Positions 24,204-32,896 of a stretch of 33,220 bases of DNA are shown here, one piece after another. The translations under genes were made by a program, and so were the position numbers. Location of the stretch: the NCBI GenBank assembly GCA_025800345.1, contig JAOXSB010000086.1, forward strand, positions 1 through 33,220, read 5' to 3'. The notes beneath the pieces are model-generated. The model worked only from the letters and a program-made list of their open reading frames with translations, was not told the DNA's origin and made no database searches. The stretch comes from Mangrovicoccus sp. Lineage in GTDB: Bacteria > Pseudomonadota > Alphaproteobacteria > Rhodobacterales > Rhodobacteraceae. Each line of letters begins with the position of its first letter. Positions within the stretch are counted from its first letter, which is position 1.

Positions 24204-24830
24204 ATGTCGCGGCTTTACGCTATGCTTGCGGGGCTTGCAGTGGCTCTTTTGTTGGGCATCAGCCTGTTTCTCGCATTTGGCCCGCGGGACGCGGACCGGT
24301 TCGCCCAATGTCGCAGCACATCAATCGCTGGCGGGGCGGGGGATATTGGCGGCCCGTTCGAGTTGGTCGATAGCAGCGGTGCAACCCGGCGCCCAGAGGA
24401 TGTGATCACAGGGCCGACCCTGATCTATTTCGGCTATACTTATTGTCCAGATGTTTGCCCGCTTGATACCGCGCGCAATGCCGAGGCGGTGGATCTTTTG
24501 GATGCGCGCGGAGTTGATGTGACCCCGGTCTTTATCTCCATTGATCCGCAACGGGACACGCCGGAAGTGATCGGGGATTTCGCGTCCAATCTGCATGAAA
24601 AGATGATCGGGCTGACCGGTACGCCGGAACAGGTGAAAGCCGCCAGCCAAGCCTATCGCACCTATTACCAAGTGCGGAAGGATGGCGAGGATGACGAATA
24701 TTATCTGGTCGATCACAGCACCTTTAGCTATCTCGCCTTCCCTGGGGATGGGGTGGTAGAGATCTTCCGGCGCGAGCTCTCGCCCGAGATGATGGCCGAT
24801 CAGATATCCTGTTTTGTCGAGAATTACTGA
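24204..24830 (+). CDS. senC: SCO1/SenC/PrrC copper-binding protein
   Basis: SenC-type proteins are membrane-anchored periplasmic thioredoxin-fold proteins that deliver copper to cytochrome oxidase and influence the RegB signal. The 208-residue protein has an N-terminal anchor (about residues 6-26), the copper motif YCPDVCP (CxxxC) and the third ligand His in LVDHSTF. The FISIDPQRDTPE segment is typical of the family. An AAGGG ribosome site precedes the ATG. It sits between regB and regA, the usual Rhodobacterales order, and is 63 bases upstream of regA. Confidence 0.95.
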   Translation: MSRLYAMLAGLAVALLLGISLFLAFGPRDADRFAQCRSTSIAGGAGDIGGPFELVDSSGATRRPEDVITGPTLIYFGYTYCPDVCPLDTARNAEAVDLLDARGVDVTPVFISIDPQRDTPEVIGDFASNLHEKMIGLTGTPEQVKAASQAYRTYYQVRKDGEDDEYYLVDHSTFSYLAFPGDGVVEIFRRELSPEMMADQISCFVENY

Positions 24831-24893
24831 GTGAATTTGACGCGATGGGCATGAGCGCCTAAAAGACTGAAAAATTGTTAACCGGAGGGACAA

Positions 24894-25448
24894 ATGTCGA
24901 CCACGGACGCGCAGGACATTGGCGAAGATAAATCACTACTTCTTGTGGATGATGATGAGCCGTTTTTGCGCCGTCTTGCCCGGGCAATGGAAAAGCGTGG
25001 CTTTGAGCCCGAAGCTGCCGGCTCGGTTGCGGCTGGTAAGGCCATCGCCACAGCCCGCCCCCCGGCCTTTGCGGTGGTGGATCTGCGGCTTGAGGATGGC
25101 AATGGGCTCGATGTGGTCGAAGTGCTGCGCGAAAAACGCCCCGATTGCCGGGTAGTGGTGCTGACCGGCTATGGCGCGATTGCCACGGCGGTGGCGGCTG
25201 TGAAGATCGGCGCAACTGATTATCTATCCAAGCCCGCTGATGCCAATGACATCACCGCGGCATTGCTGGCGGCCCCTGATGAGCTGCCCCCGCCACCGGA
25301 AAACCCCATGTCCGCAGACCGGGTGCGGTGGGAGCATATCCAGCGGGTCTATGAGCTTTGCGATCGCAATGTCTCGGAAACCGCGCGGCGTTTGAATATG
25401 CACCGCCGGACCCTGCAACGGATCCTGGCCAAACGCAGCCCGCGCTAA
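24894..25448 (+). CDS. regA: RegA/PrrA response regulator
   Basis: RegA is the DNA-binding partner of RegB. The 184-residue protein has a receiver domain with the acidic pair in LLLVDDDEPF, phospho-acceptor Asp63 in VVDLRLEDGNG, and Lys in YLSKPAD. A proline-rich linker (PPPPEN) and a Fis-type helix-turn-helix follow, with NVSETARRLNMHRRTLQRIL. The C-terminal helix-turn-helix is nearly invariant in the family, and the sequence fits throughout. The start has a strong GGAGGG ribosome site. A half TTAAC lies just upstream but not a full CtrA box. Downstream hvrA and ahcY, present in Rhodobacter, are not here. Confidence 0.97.
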   Translation: MSTTDAQDIGEDKSLLLVDDDEPFLRRLARAMEKRGFEPEAAGSVAAGKAIATARPPAFAVVDLRLEDGNGLDVVEVLREKRPDCRVVVLTGYGAIATAVAAVKIGATDYLSKPADANDITAALLAAPDELPPPPENPMSADRVRWEHIQRVYELCDRNVSETARRLNMHRRTLQRILAKRSPR

Positions 25449-25468
25449 CGGGCTGCGCCGCAGCTTTT
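25434..25468 (+). terminator. Overlapping hairpins and T-run at the regA 3' end
   Basis: CGCAGCCCG (25434-25442) pairs perfectly with CGGGCTGCG (25449-25457), enclosing the regA stop codon. A second hairpin, GCTGCG/CGCAGC (25452-25464), uses the same middle bases and is followed by TTTT (25465-25468). The second resembles an intrinsic terminator with a short T-run. The region also separates regA from the convergent carbonic anhydrase. Confidence 0.5.
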
Positions 25469-25477
25469 AGACGTTTC

Positions 25478-26227
25478 TCAGTTCGTTTTCAGAACAAAGC
25501 GCCGGTTCAGATCCTGAACCGGGCGGTAGTTATCAGCGTAAAGCGCGGCAAAGGCCTCGATCTGCTCAGTGCTGGCGGTGATCGGCGCGGCCATCAGGTT
25601 CCAGGTGACGATCTCGGAACAGGGCGGCGTGGTCAGCGACCCCATATAGCGATACGCACTATCCTCTTTGGGTAAGAGCAAACCTGGATCTAAAGGTGTT
25701 TTGCCAACCCAGCTCTCGCCGCTATCGGGAATTGTCGGCCATAACGCCGCCATCGCGGGGTTTTCATCCCCTTCTTCAATCAGCACCCCGATCACCAGAA
25801 GATCGCCATTCTCTGCCCCATGAACGAAATGCGCTTCCATCGGGCTTTGCTTGCCATCGATTTGATGTTCCGACAGGTGGTGGAAATGGAATTGCAGCAA
25901 GGTGAACTCCGTCTCGCCCAATATTGCGGATCCGGCGGCTTCGCCTGTGTTGATCTGAATTGTGTGGCCGTTATTGACGATCTCGGGGTTAAAGCTGGTC
26001 CAGTTAAGCTCTAATGCGGCGGCTTGGGCGGCCAGAGCGCTGTCGCTGGCGATATCAATGGGGGATTGCGCCGCCCCGTCGCCGCAAGCGGCAAAATCGG
26101 CAGCCAGTTGGGCCCAAGCGGCAGGGCCAGTATCCCCGCCATAGCCCCAATGGGGGGCGTCTTCGGCCAGACTCGGTTGGGCAAAAAAACCAATCAAAGC
26201 AGTGCTAACTAGAAACTTCCACGACAT
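25478..26227 (-). CDS. Alpha-class carbonic anhydrase, periplasmic
   Basis: It interconverts carbon dioxide and bicarbonate. The 249-residue protein has a signal peptide (about residues 1-21, ending SLA), then HWGY and QSPIDI. Zinc ligands are His114 and His116 (QFHFHH) and His133 (EAHFVH). His88 in NNGHTIQI matches the proton shuttle His64 of human CA II. SLTTPPCSE carries the gatekeeper Thr, and Cys48 and Cys203 fit the disulfide of bacterial enzymes. All catalytic residues are present. The start has GGAGGATTAGCC-ATG. The AT-rich gap 26228-26309 holds its likely promoter, but I cannot fix the -35/-10 pair. It is convergent with regA. Confidence 0.96.
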   Translation of the reverse strand: MSWKFLVSTALIGFFAQPSLAEDAPHWGYGGDTGPAAWAQLAADFAACGDGAAQSPIDIASDSALAAQAAALELNWTSFNPEIVNNGHTIQINTGEAAGSAILGETEFTLLQFHFHHLSEHQIDGKQSPMEAHFVHGAENGDLLVIGVLIEEGDENPAMAALWPTIPDSGESWVGKTPLDPGLLLPKEDSAYRYMGSLTTPPCSEIVTWNLMAAPITASTEQIEAFAALYADNYRPVQDLNRRFVLKTN

Positions 26228-26300
26228 GGCTAATCCTCCAATGGCTATGTCAGTCTCAGGTTAGGCGTTGTTTTATGTCATTTATATAGAAAATAGAGAT

Positions 26301-26314
26301 AATAGCGCGCTATT
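26301..26314. repeat. 14-bp perfect palindrome AATAGCGCGCTATT
   Basis: The sequence equals its own reverse complement over 14 bases. It overlaps the HD-protein stop codon and lies about 75 bases upstream of the carbonic anhydrase start, so it could be a regulator site for that gene. No known regulator consensus was recognised. Confidence 0.6.
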
Positions 26315-26900
26315 CCCCCATAGCCTCGCATAATGCCTTGTAGCGGGCCTCATAAGCGGCGCGTACCTCCAGGGGCGGGCGCAGGGTGACTTTGTGATCA
26401 CAAAACTCCGGCTTGGGCTTGCCAAAGAACTTGTTGGCCTCGGCTTCGGAAAATCCGGCGATCCGGGTGGCCTCTAGCCAGGCGGAAATCCGATCCGCCC
26501 GTTTGATCTGTTGTTTCACGGTTTTGGGCAGCGCGGCGGGCAGGCCAAAGCGGATATGGATCGCGGCGGTCAAGCGGGCGTCAAGCTCGCCGTAATCGGG
26601 CCCAATCGCGGCTTTCACCGGCGAGATCATATCCCCGATCACATATTCCGGTGCATCATGCAGCAGCGCCGCCAGCCGCCAGTGCACCGGTGCTTTCGGG
26701 GCGATCTGGGCAAAGATGGTTTCCACCAGAAGCGAATGCTCGGCCACGCAATAGGCGTAATCGCCTTGGGTCTGCCCGTTCCAGCGGGCGACAAAGGCCA
26801 GCCCATGGGCGATATCTTCCAGCTCGATATCCATCGGGCTCGGGTCCAGCAGATCCAGCCGCCGACCCGACAGCATCCTTTGCCATGCGCGTTGTGCCAT
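26310..26900 (-). CDS. HD-domain phosphohydrolase (YfbR-like)
   Basis: The 196-residue protein carries the metal-binding HD pattern with His55 (VAEHSLLVE), His81-Asp82 (LLHDAPEYVIGD) and a later Asp in KRADRISAWLEATR. The fold and spacing resemble YfbR-type 5'-deoxynucleotidases, which hydrolyse dNMPs, but the specificity is not shown by the sequence. The C-terminal 45 residues are unlike YfbR. It starts 17 bases after the mutS stop (26918-26920), on the same strand, so both are likely in one transcript. Confidence 0.85.
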   Translation of the reverse strand: MAQRAWQRMLSGRRLDLLDPSPMDIELEDIAHGLAFVARWNGQTQGDYAYCVAEHSLLVETIFAQIAPKAPVHWRLAALLHDAPEYVIGDMISPVKAAIGPDYGELDARLTAAIHIRFGLPAALPKTVKQQIKRADRISAWLEATRIAGFSEAEANKFFGKPKPEFCDHKVTLRPPLEVRAAYEARYKALCEAMGE

Positions 26901-26917
26901 TCGTTCTTTCTCGCAGC

Positions 26918-29581
26918 TTAGCCCGGTGGGGGCTCGGTCATGTCTTTGAGATCGTAAAGCAAAGACAGCGCCTCGCGCGGGCTCAGCGCATCGGGGCTGA
27001 TCTCTGCCAGTTTTTCCCGCAGGGGATCGGGGCCAGGGGCCGGGTTTGGGGCGGCAAGTTGCGGCGCGGGGGCAGCCGCGAAAAGCGGCAGATCATCGAT
27101 CACCGCTTTGCGCTCGCCACCTTCGCGGGCGCCTTTTTCCAGGGCGTCCAGCACATCGCGGGCCCGGGCCACCACCGCCGGGGGCAGCCCGGCCAGACGC
27201 GCCACTTGCACCCCGTAAGAGCGATCCGCCGCGCCGCGCCGCACCTCGTGCAGGAATATCACTTCGCCTTCCCATTCGCGCACAGCCACCGTGGCATTGC
27301 CCACGCCGTCCAGCTTATCGGCCAGGGCGGTGAGCTCATGATAATGGGTGGCGAACAGCGCTCGGCAGCGATTGACCCCGTGCAGATGTTCCAGCGTGGC
27401 CCATGCGATGGAGAGCCCGTCATAGGTGGCGGTGCCGCGGCCGATCTCGTCTAGGATCACCAGCGCGCCGGGATCAGCTTGGTTCAAGATCGCGGCGGTT
27501 TCCACCATCTCCACCATGAAGGTCGATCGCCCGCGGGCCAGATCATCGGCGGCACCAACGCGGCTGAACAGCTGGCTGACCAGCCCGATCCGGGCGCTTT
27601 GGGCGGGGACAAAAGCCCCGGCCTGGGCCAGCAAGGCGATCAGGGCGTTCTGGCGCAGCCAGGTGGATTTACCCGCCATATTTGGCCCGGTCAGCAGACA
27701 GAGCGCGGCCCCATCGCCCTGGGGGCTGAGGCTGCAATCATTGGCGATAAATTGCGCGCCCGCCCGCAGCAAAGCGGCCTCCACCACCGGGTGACGCCCG
27801 CCAGTGATCTCAAAAGCGCGGCTGTCCTCCATCTGGGGGCGGCACCAATTGGCCTCCACCGCCAGATCGGCCAGGGCGCTATGCAGATCCAGGCTTGCCA
27901 GCGCTTCGGCCGCAGCACCAATGGCGCCGGCGCGCTCCAGCACCGCGCCACGCAAGGTTTCAAACAGCGATTTCTCCAGCTCTAGCGCGCGGCTGCCAGA
28001 GCTTAGGATCCGCCGCTCCAGATCCGAGAGCTCCACCGTGGTAAAGCGCACCGCATTGGCGGTGGTCTGGCGGTGGATGAAGCTTTCCGAGAGCGGCGGC
28101 GAGAGCATCTTTTCGGCATGGGTGGCCGGGGTTTCGATGAAATAGCCCAGCACATTGTTATGCTTGACCTTTAGGGCGGTGATGCCGGTCTCGCTGCTAT
28201 AGCGGCTTTGCAAGGCGGCGATCACGCCGCGGCCTTCGTCGCGCAGGCTGCGGGTTTGGTCGAGCTCTTCGTGATAGCCGCTGGCGATGAAACCGCCATC
28301 GCGGGTCAGATGCGGCGGCTCGGCCACCAGGGCGGCATCCAGCAGATCGATCAATGCGTTATGGCCAGTAAGCGCCCCGGCGCAGGTGCTAAGATCTTCG
28401 GGCAGATCCCCTTGCAGGCTTTGAGCGATCTGGCTGCCCGCATCCAGCCCGTCGCGCAGCGCCGCCAGATCCCGCGGCCCGCCGCGATCAAGCCCAAGCC
28501 GGGCCAAAGCGCGATCCAGATCCGGCACCCGGCGCAACGCGCTGCGCAGGCTTTGGCGCAGATCTGGGGCCTCAAACAGGGCGGCCACCGCATCATGGCG
28601 GGCGCGGATTTCCCTCAGATCGCAAGAGGGGCTGGCCAATCTGCGGCTGAGCAAACGCGCCCCGGCGGCGGTGCAGCTTCGGTCAATCGCGCCGATCAGC
28701 GATCCCTCGCGCGATCCCGACAGGCTTTCGGTGATCTCCAGATTGCGCCTTGTGGCCCCATCAATGCGCATATGGCTGCCCGCGATTTCCCGCTCGGGCG
28801 GGCGCAGCAGGGGCAGTTTGCCCTTTTGGGTGATCTCTAGATAATCCACCAACGCGCCCATGGCCGCCAGTTCCGGGCGGGTGAAATTGCCAAACCCGTC
28901 CAGCGTGCCCACCCCCAGGGCCTTGGTCACGCGGGCCGCGCCCGCGGCGCTGTCAAAACTGGCCGCGCCCAGCAAGGCCAGGGCAGATCCCGCATCCTCG
29001 GCCAAGGGGCGCAAGCTGGCATCGCAGCCATCCCGGGCCAGCAATTCGCGCGGGGCGATCCGGGCCAAAAGCGGTGGCAGACCCACCGGGGCAGAAGCGG
29101 CCACGCGAAAAGCCCCGGTGGAGATATCCACCCAAGCCAGCGCGCCCTCGCCGCGGATCTCGGCCCAAGCGGCCAGGTAATTATGCCGCCGCGCCTCAAG
29201 CAAGCTGTCCTCGGTCAAGGTGCCCGGGGTCACCAGCCGCGTCACGCCGCGTTTGACCACGGATTTGGAGCCGCGTTTTTTCGCCTTGGCGGGGTTTTCA
29301 AGCTGCTCGCAAATGGCCACGCGAAAGCCCTTGCGGGTCAGATCATGCAGATAGTTCTCCGCCGCATGCACGGGCACGCCGCACATGGGGATATCCTCGC
29401 CCTGATGCTTGCCCCGTTTGGTCAGGGCAATCCCAAGCGCTTCGGCGGCGGCCAAAGCATCGTCAAAGAACATCTCGTAGAAATCCCCCATCCGGTAGAA
29501 CAGCAATTCTCCGGGATGGTCGGATTTGATCTCGAGATATTGCGCCATCATCGGCGTGACAGAGGCGGATTTCGCGGACAC
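26918..29581 (-). CDS. mutS: DNA mismatch repair protein MutS
   Basis: MutS recognises mismatches and small loops and recruits MutL. The 887-residue length is normal. The mismatch-recognition Phe-x-Glu is in [11 protein letters not shown] near the N-terminus. The lever/clamp domains fill the middle, and the ABC-type ATPase has Walker [10 protein letters not shown] (about residue 630), Walker [19 protein letters not shown], and the conserved ATHYHEL. The tail ends after the dimerising helices with [13 protein letters not shown]. The first ATG (29581) is used; a second at residue 11 is possible. It is divergent from maeB (129 bases apart). Confidence 0.97.
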   Translation of the reverse strand: MSAKSASVTPMMAQYLEIKSDHPGELLFYRMGDFYEMFFDDALAAAEALGIALTKRGKHQGEDIPMCGVPVHAAENYLHDLTRKGFRVAICEQLENPAKAKKRGSKSVVKRGVTRLVTPGTLTEDSLLEARRHNYLAAWAEIRGEGALAWVDISTGAFRVAASAPVGLPPLLARIAPRELLARDGCDASLRPLAEDAGSALALLGAASFDSAAGAARVTKALGVGTLDGFGNFTRPELAAMGALVDYLEITQKGKLPLLRPPEREIAGSHMRIDGATRRNLEITESLSGSREGSLIGAIDRSCTAAGARLLSRRLASPSCDLREIRARHDAVAALFEAPDLRQSLRSALRRVPDLDRALARLGLDRGGPRDLAALRDGLDAGSQIAQSLQGDLPEDLSTCAGALTGHNALIDLLDAALVAEPPHLTRDGGFIASGYHEELDQTRSLRDEGRGVIAALQSRYSSETGITALKVKHNNVLGYFIETPATHAEKMLSPPLSESFIHRQTTANAVRFTTVELSDLERRILSSGSRALELEKSLFETLRGAVLERAGAIGAAAEALASLDLHSALADLAVEANWCRPQMEDSRAFEITGGRHPVVEAALLRAGAQFIANDCSLSPQGDGAALCLLTGPNMAGKSTWLRQNALIALLAQAGAFVPAQSARIGLVSQLFSRVGAADDLARGRSTFMVEMVETAAILNQADPGALVILDEIGRGTATYDGLSIAWATLEHLHGVNRCRALFATHYHELTALADKLDGVGNATVAVREWEGEVIFLHEVRRGAADRSYGVQVARLAGLPPAVVARARDVLDALEKGAREGGERKAVIDDLPLFAAAPAPQLAAPNPAPGPDPLREKLAEISPDALSPREALSLLYDLKDMTEPPPG

Positions 29582-29649
29582 TCATGGGCTCCCTGGACAG
29601 TTCCGCAACCTTATCTGCGCAGGCAGGGGGCGGGAAGCCGAAAGCACGC

Positions 29650-29678
29650 TTGAGCCCCAGCCAGAGCATCGTTATGAC
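29650..29678 (+). promoter_or_regulatory. Possible promoter of maeB
   Basis: TTGAGC (29650-29655) and TATGAC (29673-29678) each match four of six consensus bases, with 17 bases between them. The leader to the TTG start would be about 25 bases. Confidence 0.3.
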
Positions 29679-29710
29679 CCCGTGACCCATGCCGCCGGGA
29701 GGATAGCGCC

Positions 29711-31966
29711 TTGTCGAACCCCAAATACACTGCCGAAGAGGCGCTTGCCTTTCACCTAGAGCCGACCCCGGGCAAGCTGGAGGTCGTGGCCACGGTGCCT
29801 ATGGGCACGCAAAAAGACCTTACCCTGGCCTATTCGCCCGGGGTGGCCGTGCCATGTGAATCCATCGCTGAGGATCCTCAAACCGCGTTTGATTACACCA
29901 CCAAGGGCAATTTGGTGGCGGTGATCTCCAACGGGACAGCGGTTCTGGGCCTGGGCAATCTAGGGGCGCTGGCCTCTAAGCCCGTGATGGAAGGGAAATC
30001 TGTTCTTTTCAAGCGCTTCGCTGATGTGAACAGCATCGATATCGAGCTGGACACCGAAGACGTGGATGCGTTCTGCAACGCGGTCAAGCTGATGGAGCCC
30101 ACCTTTGGCGGGATCAATCTCGAAGACATCAAGGCGCCGGATTGTTTCATCATCGAGCAGCGCTTGAAAGAAGAGATGGATATCCCGGTCTTCCATGATG
30201 ACCAGCATGGTACGGCGGTGATCACAGCGGCGGGGATGCTCAATGCGCTGCATCTGTCCGGCAAGAAGATCGAGGATGTGAAAATCGTCCTGAATGGGGC
30301 CGGCGCGGCGGGAATCGCTTGTATCGAATTGCTCAAGCGCATGGGCGCGCGCCATGAGAATTGCATCGTTTGCGACACCAAAGGTGTGATTTATCAAGGC
30401 CGCACCGAGGGTATGAACCAGTGGAAATCCGGTCACGCCATCAAAACCGAGGCCCGCACCCTGGAACAAGCCATGGTGGGCGCGGATGTGTTTGTGGGCG
30501 TGAGCGTCAAAGGCGCGGTGACCAAGGAAATGGTCGCCTCTATGGCCGATAACCCGGTCATTTTCGCCATGGCCAACCCCGATCCTGAGATCACCCCCGA
30601 AGAAGCCCATGAAGTGCGCCTGGACGCGATCGTGGCCACGGGCCGGTCCGATTATCCCAACCAGGTGAATAACGTTCTGGGCTTTCCTTATCTCTTCCGG
30701 GGCGCGCTGGACATCAATGCCCGCGCCATCAATGACGAGATGAAAATCGCCTGTGCCCATGCGCTGGCGGAACTGGCCCGTCAGGATGTGCCTGATGAGG
30801 TGGCCATGGCCTATGGGCGCAAGCTCAGCTTTGGCCGCGATTATATCATTCCGACGCCGTTTGATCCGCGTTTGATCCATATGGTGCCGCCGCGGGTGGC
30901 CCAGGCAGGCATGGATACTGGCGTGGCCCGCCGTCCGATCATCGATATGGAAGGCTATGAGCTGTCGCTCAAAGCGCGGATGGACCCAACCGCGTCGATG
31001 ATTGAAGGGCTTTATGCCCGCGCCCGTTCGGCTCAGGCCCAGATGATCTTTGCCGAGGGTGATGACACACGCGTGCTGCGCGCCGCGGTTGCTTATCAGC
31101 GCAATGGCTTTGGCCGGGCACTGGTTGTGGGCCGCGAAGCGGATGTGCGCGAAAAGCTTGAAGCAGCCGGTTTGGGCGATGCAGCGCGGGAAATCCGCGT
31201 GATGAATGCAGCCAATACTCAGCATTTGGACAGCTACAAAGCCTACCTTTACGAGCGGCTTCAGCGCAAAGGCTTTGACCGCCATGATATTCACCGCCTG
31301 GCGGCGCGCGATCGCCATATCTTTGGGGCGCTGATGCTGGCCCATGGCCATGGCGACGGGATGGTCACCGGCGCGACCCGCAAATCCGCCCATGTGCTCG
31401 ATATGGTGGGCCGGGTCTTTGATATTGATGCGGCCCATGGCTCGGTGGGGGTGACCGCGTTGCTGCATAAAGGGCGGATCGTGATCATCGCCGATACGCT
31501 GGTGCATGAATGGCCCGATGAAGAAGATCTTGCCAATATCGCCGAGAAAGCCGCAGGCGTGGCCCGCGATCTTGGGCTTGAACCTCGCGTGGCCTTTGTG
31601 AGCTTCTCCACCTTTGGTTATCCGGTGTCGGAACGGGCCGAGAAAATGCATCTGGCCCCGGCGGTGCTGGACGCGCGCGGTGTCGATTTCGAATATGATG
31701 GCGAAATGACCGTGGATGTGGCGCTCAACCCCGAGGCGGCGGCGGCCTATCCGTTCCAGCGTCTCAGCGGTCCGGCCAATATCTTGGTGGTGCCCGCGCG
31801 GCATTCGGCCTCGATCTCGGTCAAGCTGATGCAGGAAATGGCCGGCGCGACCGTCATTGGCCCGATCCTCTCGGGTGTGGAAAAGCCGATCCAATTCTGC
31901 CCCACCAATGCCACCGAGAATGACATTCTCAATATGGCGGTTCTGGCGGCGGCAAAGGTTGGCTGA
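29711..31966 (+). CDS. maeB: NADP-dependent malic enzyme with C-terminal phosphotransacetylase-like domain
   Basis: The enzyme oxidatively decarboxylates malate to pyruvate, giving NADPH. It has 751 residues. The malic enzyme part (about 1-430) has KLEVVATVPM, LAYSPGVA, the metal-binding VFHDDQHGTA and the cofactor loop LNGAGAAGIAC. A phosphotransacetylase-like domain (about 430-751) follows; in this fusion family it is usually regulatory, binding acetyl-CoA, rather than catalytic. Start: TTG at 29711, preceded by GGGAGGA eight bases ahead; no nearby ATG fits. It ends 48 bases before the ribokinase gene, separated by a hairpin. Confidence 0.96.
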   Translation: MSNPKYTAEEALAFHLEPTPGKLEVVATVPMGTQKDLTLAYSPGVAVPCESIAEDPQTAFDYTTKGNLVAVISNGTAVLGLGNLGALASKPVMEGKSVLFKRFADVNSIDIELDTEDVDAFCNAVKLMEPTFGGINLEDIKAPDCFIIEQRLKEEMDIPVFHDDQHGTAVITAAGMLNALHLSGKKIEDVKIVLNGAGAAGIACIELLKRMGARHENCIVCDTKGVIYQGRTEGMNQWKSGHAIKTEARTLEQAMVGADVFVGVSVKGAVTKEMVASMADNPVIFAMANPDPEITPEEAHEVRLDAIVATGRSDYPNQVNNVLGFPYLFRGALDINARAINDEMKIACAHALAELARQDVPDEVAMAYGRKLSFGRDYIIPTPFDPRLIHMVPPRVAQAGMDTGVARRPIIDMEGYELSLKARMDPTASMIEGLYARARSAQAQMIFAEGDDTRVLRAAVAYQRNGFGRALVVGREADVREKLEAAGLGDAAREIRVMNAANTQHLDSYKAYLYERLQRKGFDRHDIHRLAARDRHIFGALMLAHGHGDGMVTGATRKSAHVLDMVGRVFDIDAAHGSVGVTALLHKGRIVIIADTLVHEWPDEEDLANIAEKAAGVARDLGLEPRVAFVSFSTFGYPVSERAEKMHLAPAVLDARGVDFEYDGEMTVDVALNPEAAAAYPFQRLSGPANILVVPARHSASISVKLMQEMAGATVIGPILSGVEKPIQFCPTNATENDILNMAVLAAAKVG

Positions 31967-31988
31967 CAGGGCGCGCGCCCTGATCTAG

Positions 31989-32014
31989 GCTGCCCCCGGC
32001 CATAAGGGGGCAGC
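31989..32014 (+). promoter_or_regulatory. Hairpin covering the ribokinase ribosome site
   Basis: GCTGCCCCC (31989-31997) and GGGGGCAGC (32006-32014) form a perfect 9-bp stem with an 8-base loop. The 3' arm holds the G-rich ribosome site, and the stem ends at the base before the ATG (32015). No T-run follows. It would lower translation of the ribokinase when folded. Confidence 0.65.
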
Positions 32015-32896
32015 ATGACCATCTATAATCTCGGCTCGATCAATATCGATCATGTGTTGCGGGTGCCGCATTTGCCTGCGCCCGGTGAAACCCTGACCGC
32101 CAGTGCCTGTGATCAAGGGCTGGGAGGCAAAGGGGCCAATCATTCCGTGGCCGCTGCCCGTGCCAGGGCAGAGGTGATCCATCTGGGCGCGGTGGGGCAA
32201 GATGGCGGGCCTTGGCTTGATCAGCTTGCAGCGGTGGGGGTGGATGTCAGCCATGTGGCACGGCTGAGCGGCAGCACCGGCCGCGCGGATATCCGCGTGG
32301 ATGATGCGGGCGAGAATAGCATCGTGGTGTTTCCCGGGGCCAATGCCCAGATCCCCGAGGCGGCGATCACTGCCGCCTTAAAGGCCGCCAAACCCAGTGA
32401 TCTGTTGCTGCTTCAAAATGAAACCAATGGTCAGGCCCTGGCCGCAAAGGCCGCGCAAGCGCGCGGTATGAAAGTGATCTATTCCGCCGCGCCGTTTTTG
32501 GCGGATGTGACCTTGGCGCTGCTGCCCTATATCTCGGTTCTGATCGTCAATGAGATCGAAGCGGCGCAGTTAAGCGCGGCTTTGGGCCGGGCGTTGACCG
32601 GCCAAGATGTGCCAGTGATGGTGATCACCCGCGGGGCCGCCGGGGCCAGTTGGTGCGATTTGGCCGCTGGGCGCGAAATCACCCGGCCCAGCCCAAAGGT
32701 CAGCGCAGTTGACACAACCGGGGCGGGGGATTGCTTTTCGGGTTATTTGGCCGCCGGGCTGGATCAAGGGCTTGGCCCTGAGGCGGCCATGGACCAGGCC
32801 GTTGCGGCAGCAGCCTTATCCGTCACCCGCCCTGGGGCCGCATCAGCGGTGCCCATGGGCGATGAGGTGACAGAGTTTATGAAAAGCTTGCCTTAA
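32015..32896 (+). CDS. rbsK: Ribokinase (PfkB family)
   Basis: It phosphorylates a sugar, most likely D-ribose, at O5 with ATP. The 293-residue protein has the first PfkB signature with GGKGAN (37-42) and the second, DTTGAGDCFSGYL, with catalytic Asp239. NEIEAAQL is the third conserved block. No ribose transporter or rbsD lies nearby, so the true sugar (ribose, or a deoxyribose or nucleoside-derived one) is not certain. The ribosome site is inside a hairpin. Its stop codon overlaps the sseA stop (CTTAAG). Confidence 0.88.
   Translation: MTIYNLGSINIDHVLRVPHLPAPGETLTASACDQGLGGKGANHSVAAARARAEVIHLGAVGQDGGPWLDQLAAVGVDVSHVARLSGSTGRADIRVDDAGENSIVVFPGANAQIPEAAITAALKAAKPSDLLLLQNETNGQALAAKAAQARGMKVIYSAAPFLADVTLALLPYISVLIVNEIEAAQLSAALGRALTGQDVPVMVITRGAAGASWCDLAAGREITRPSPKVSAVDTTGAGDCFSGYLAAGLDQGLGPEAAMDQAVAAAALSVTRPGAASAVPMGDEVTEFMKSLP

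Noticed and set aside
29960-31894. 644-codon minus-strand open frame opposite maeB
   Set aside because: It is His/Gly-rich and antisense to a clearly real malic enzyme; no conserved motif seen.
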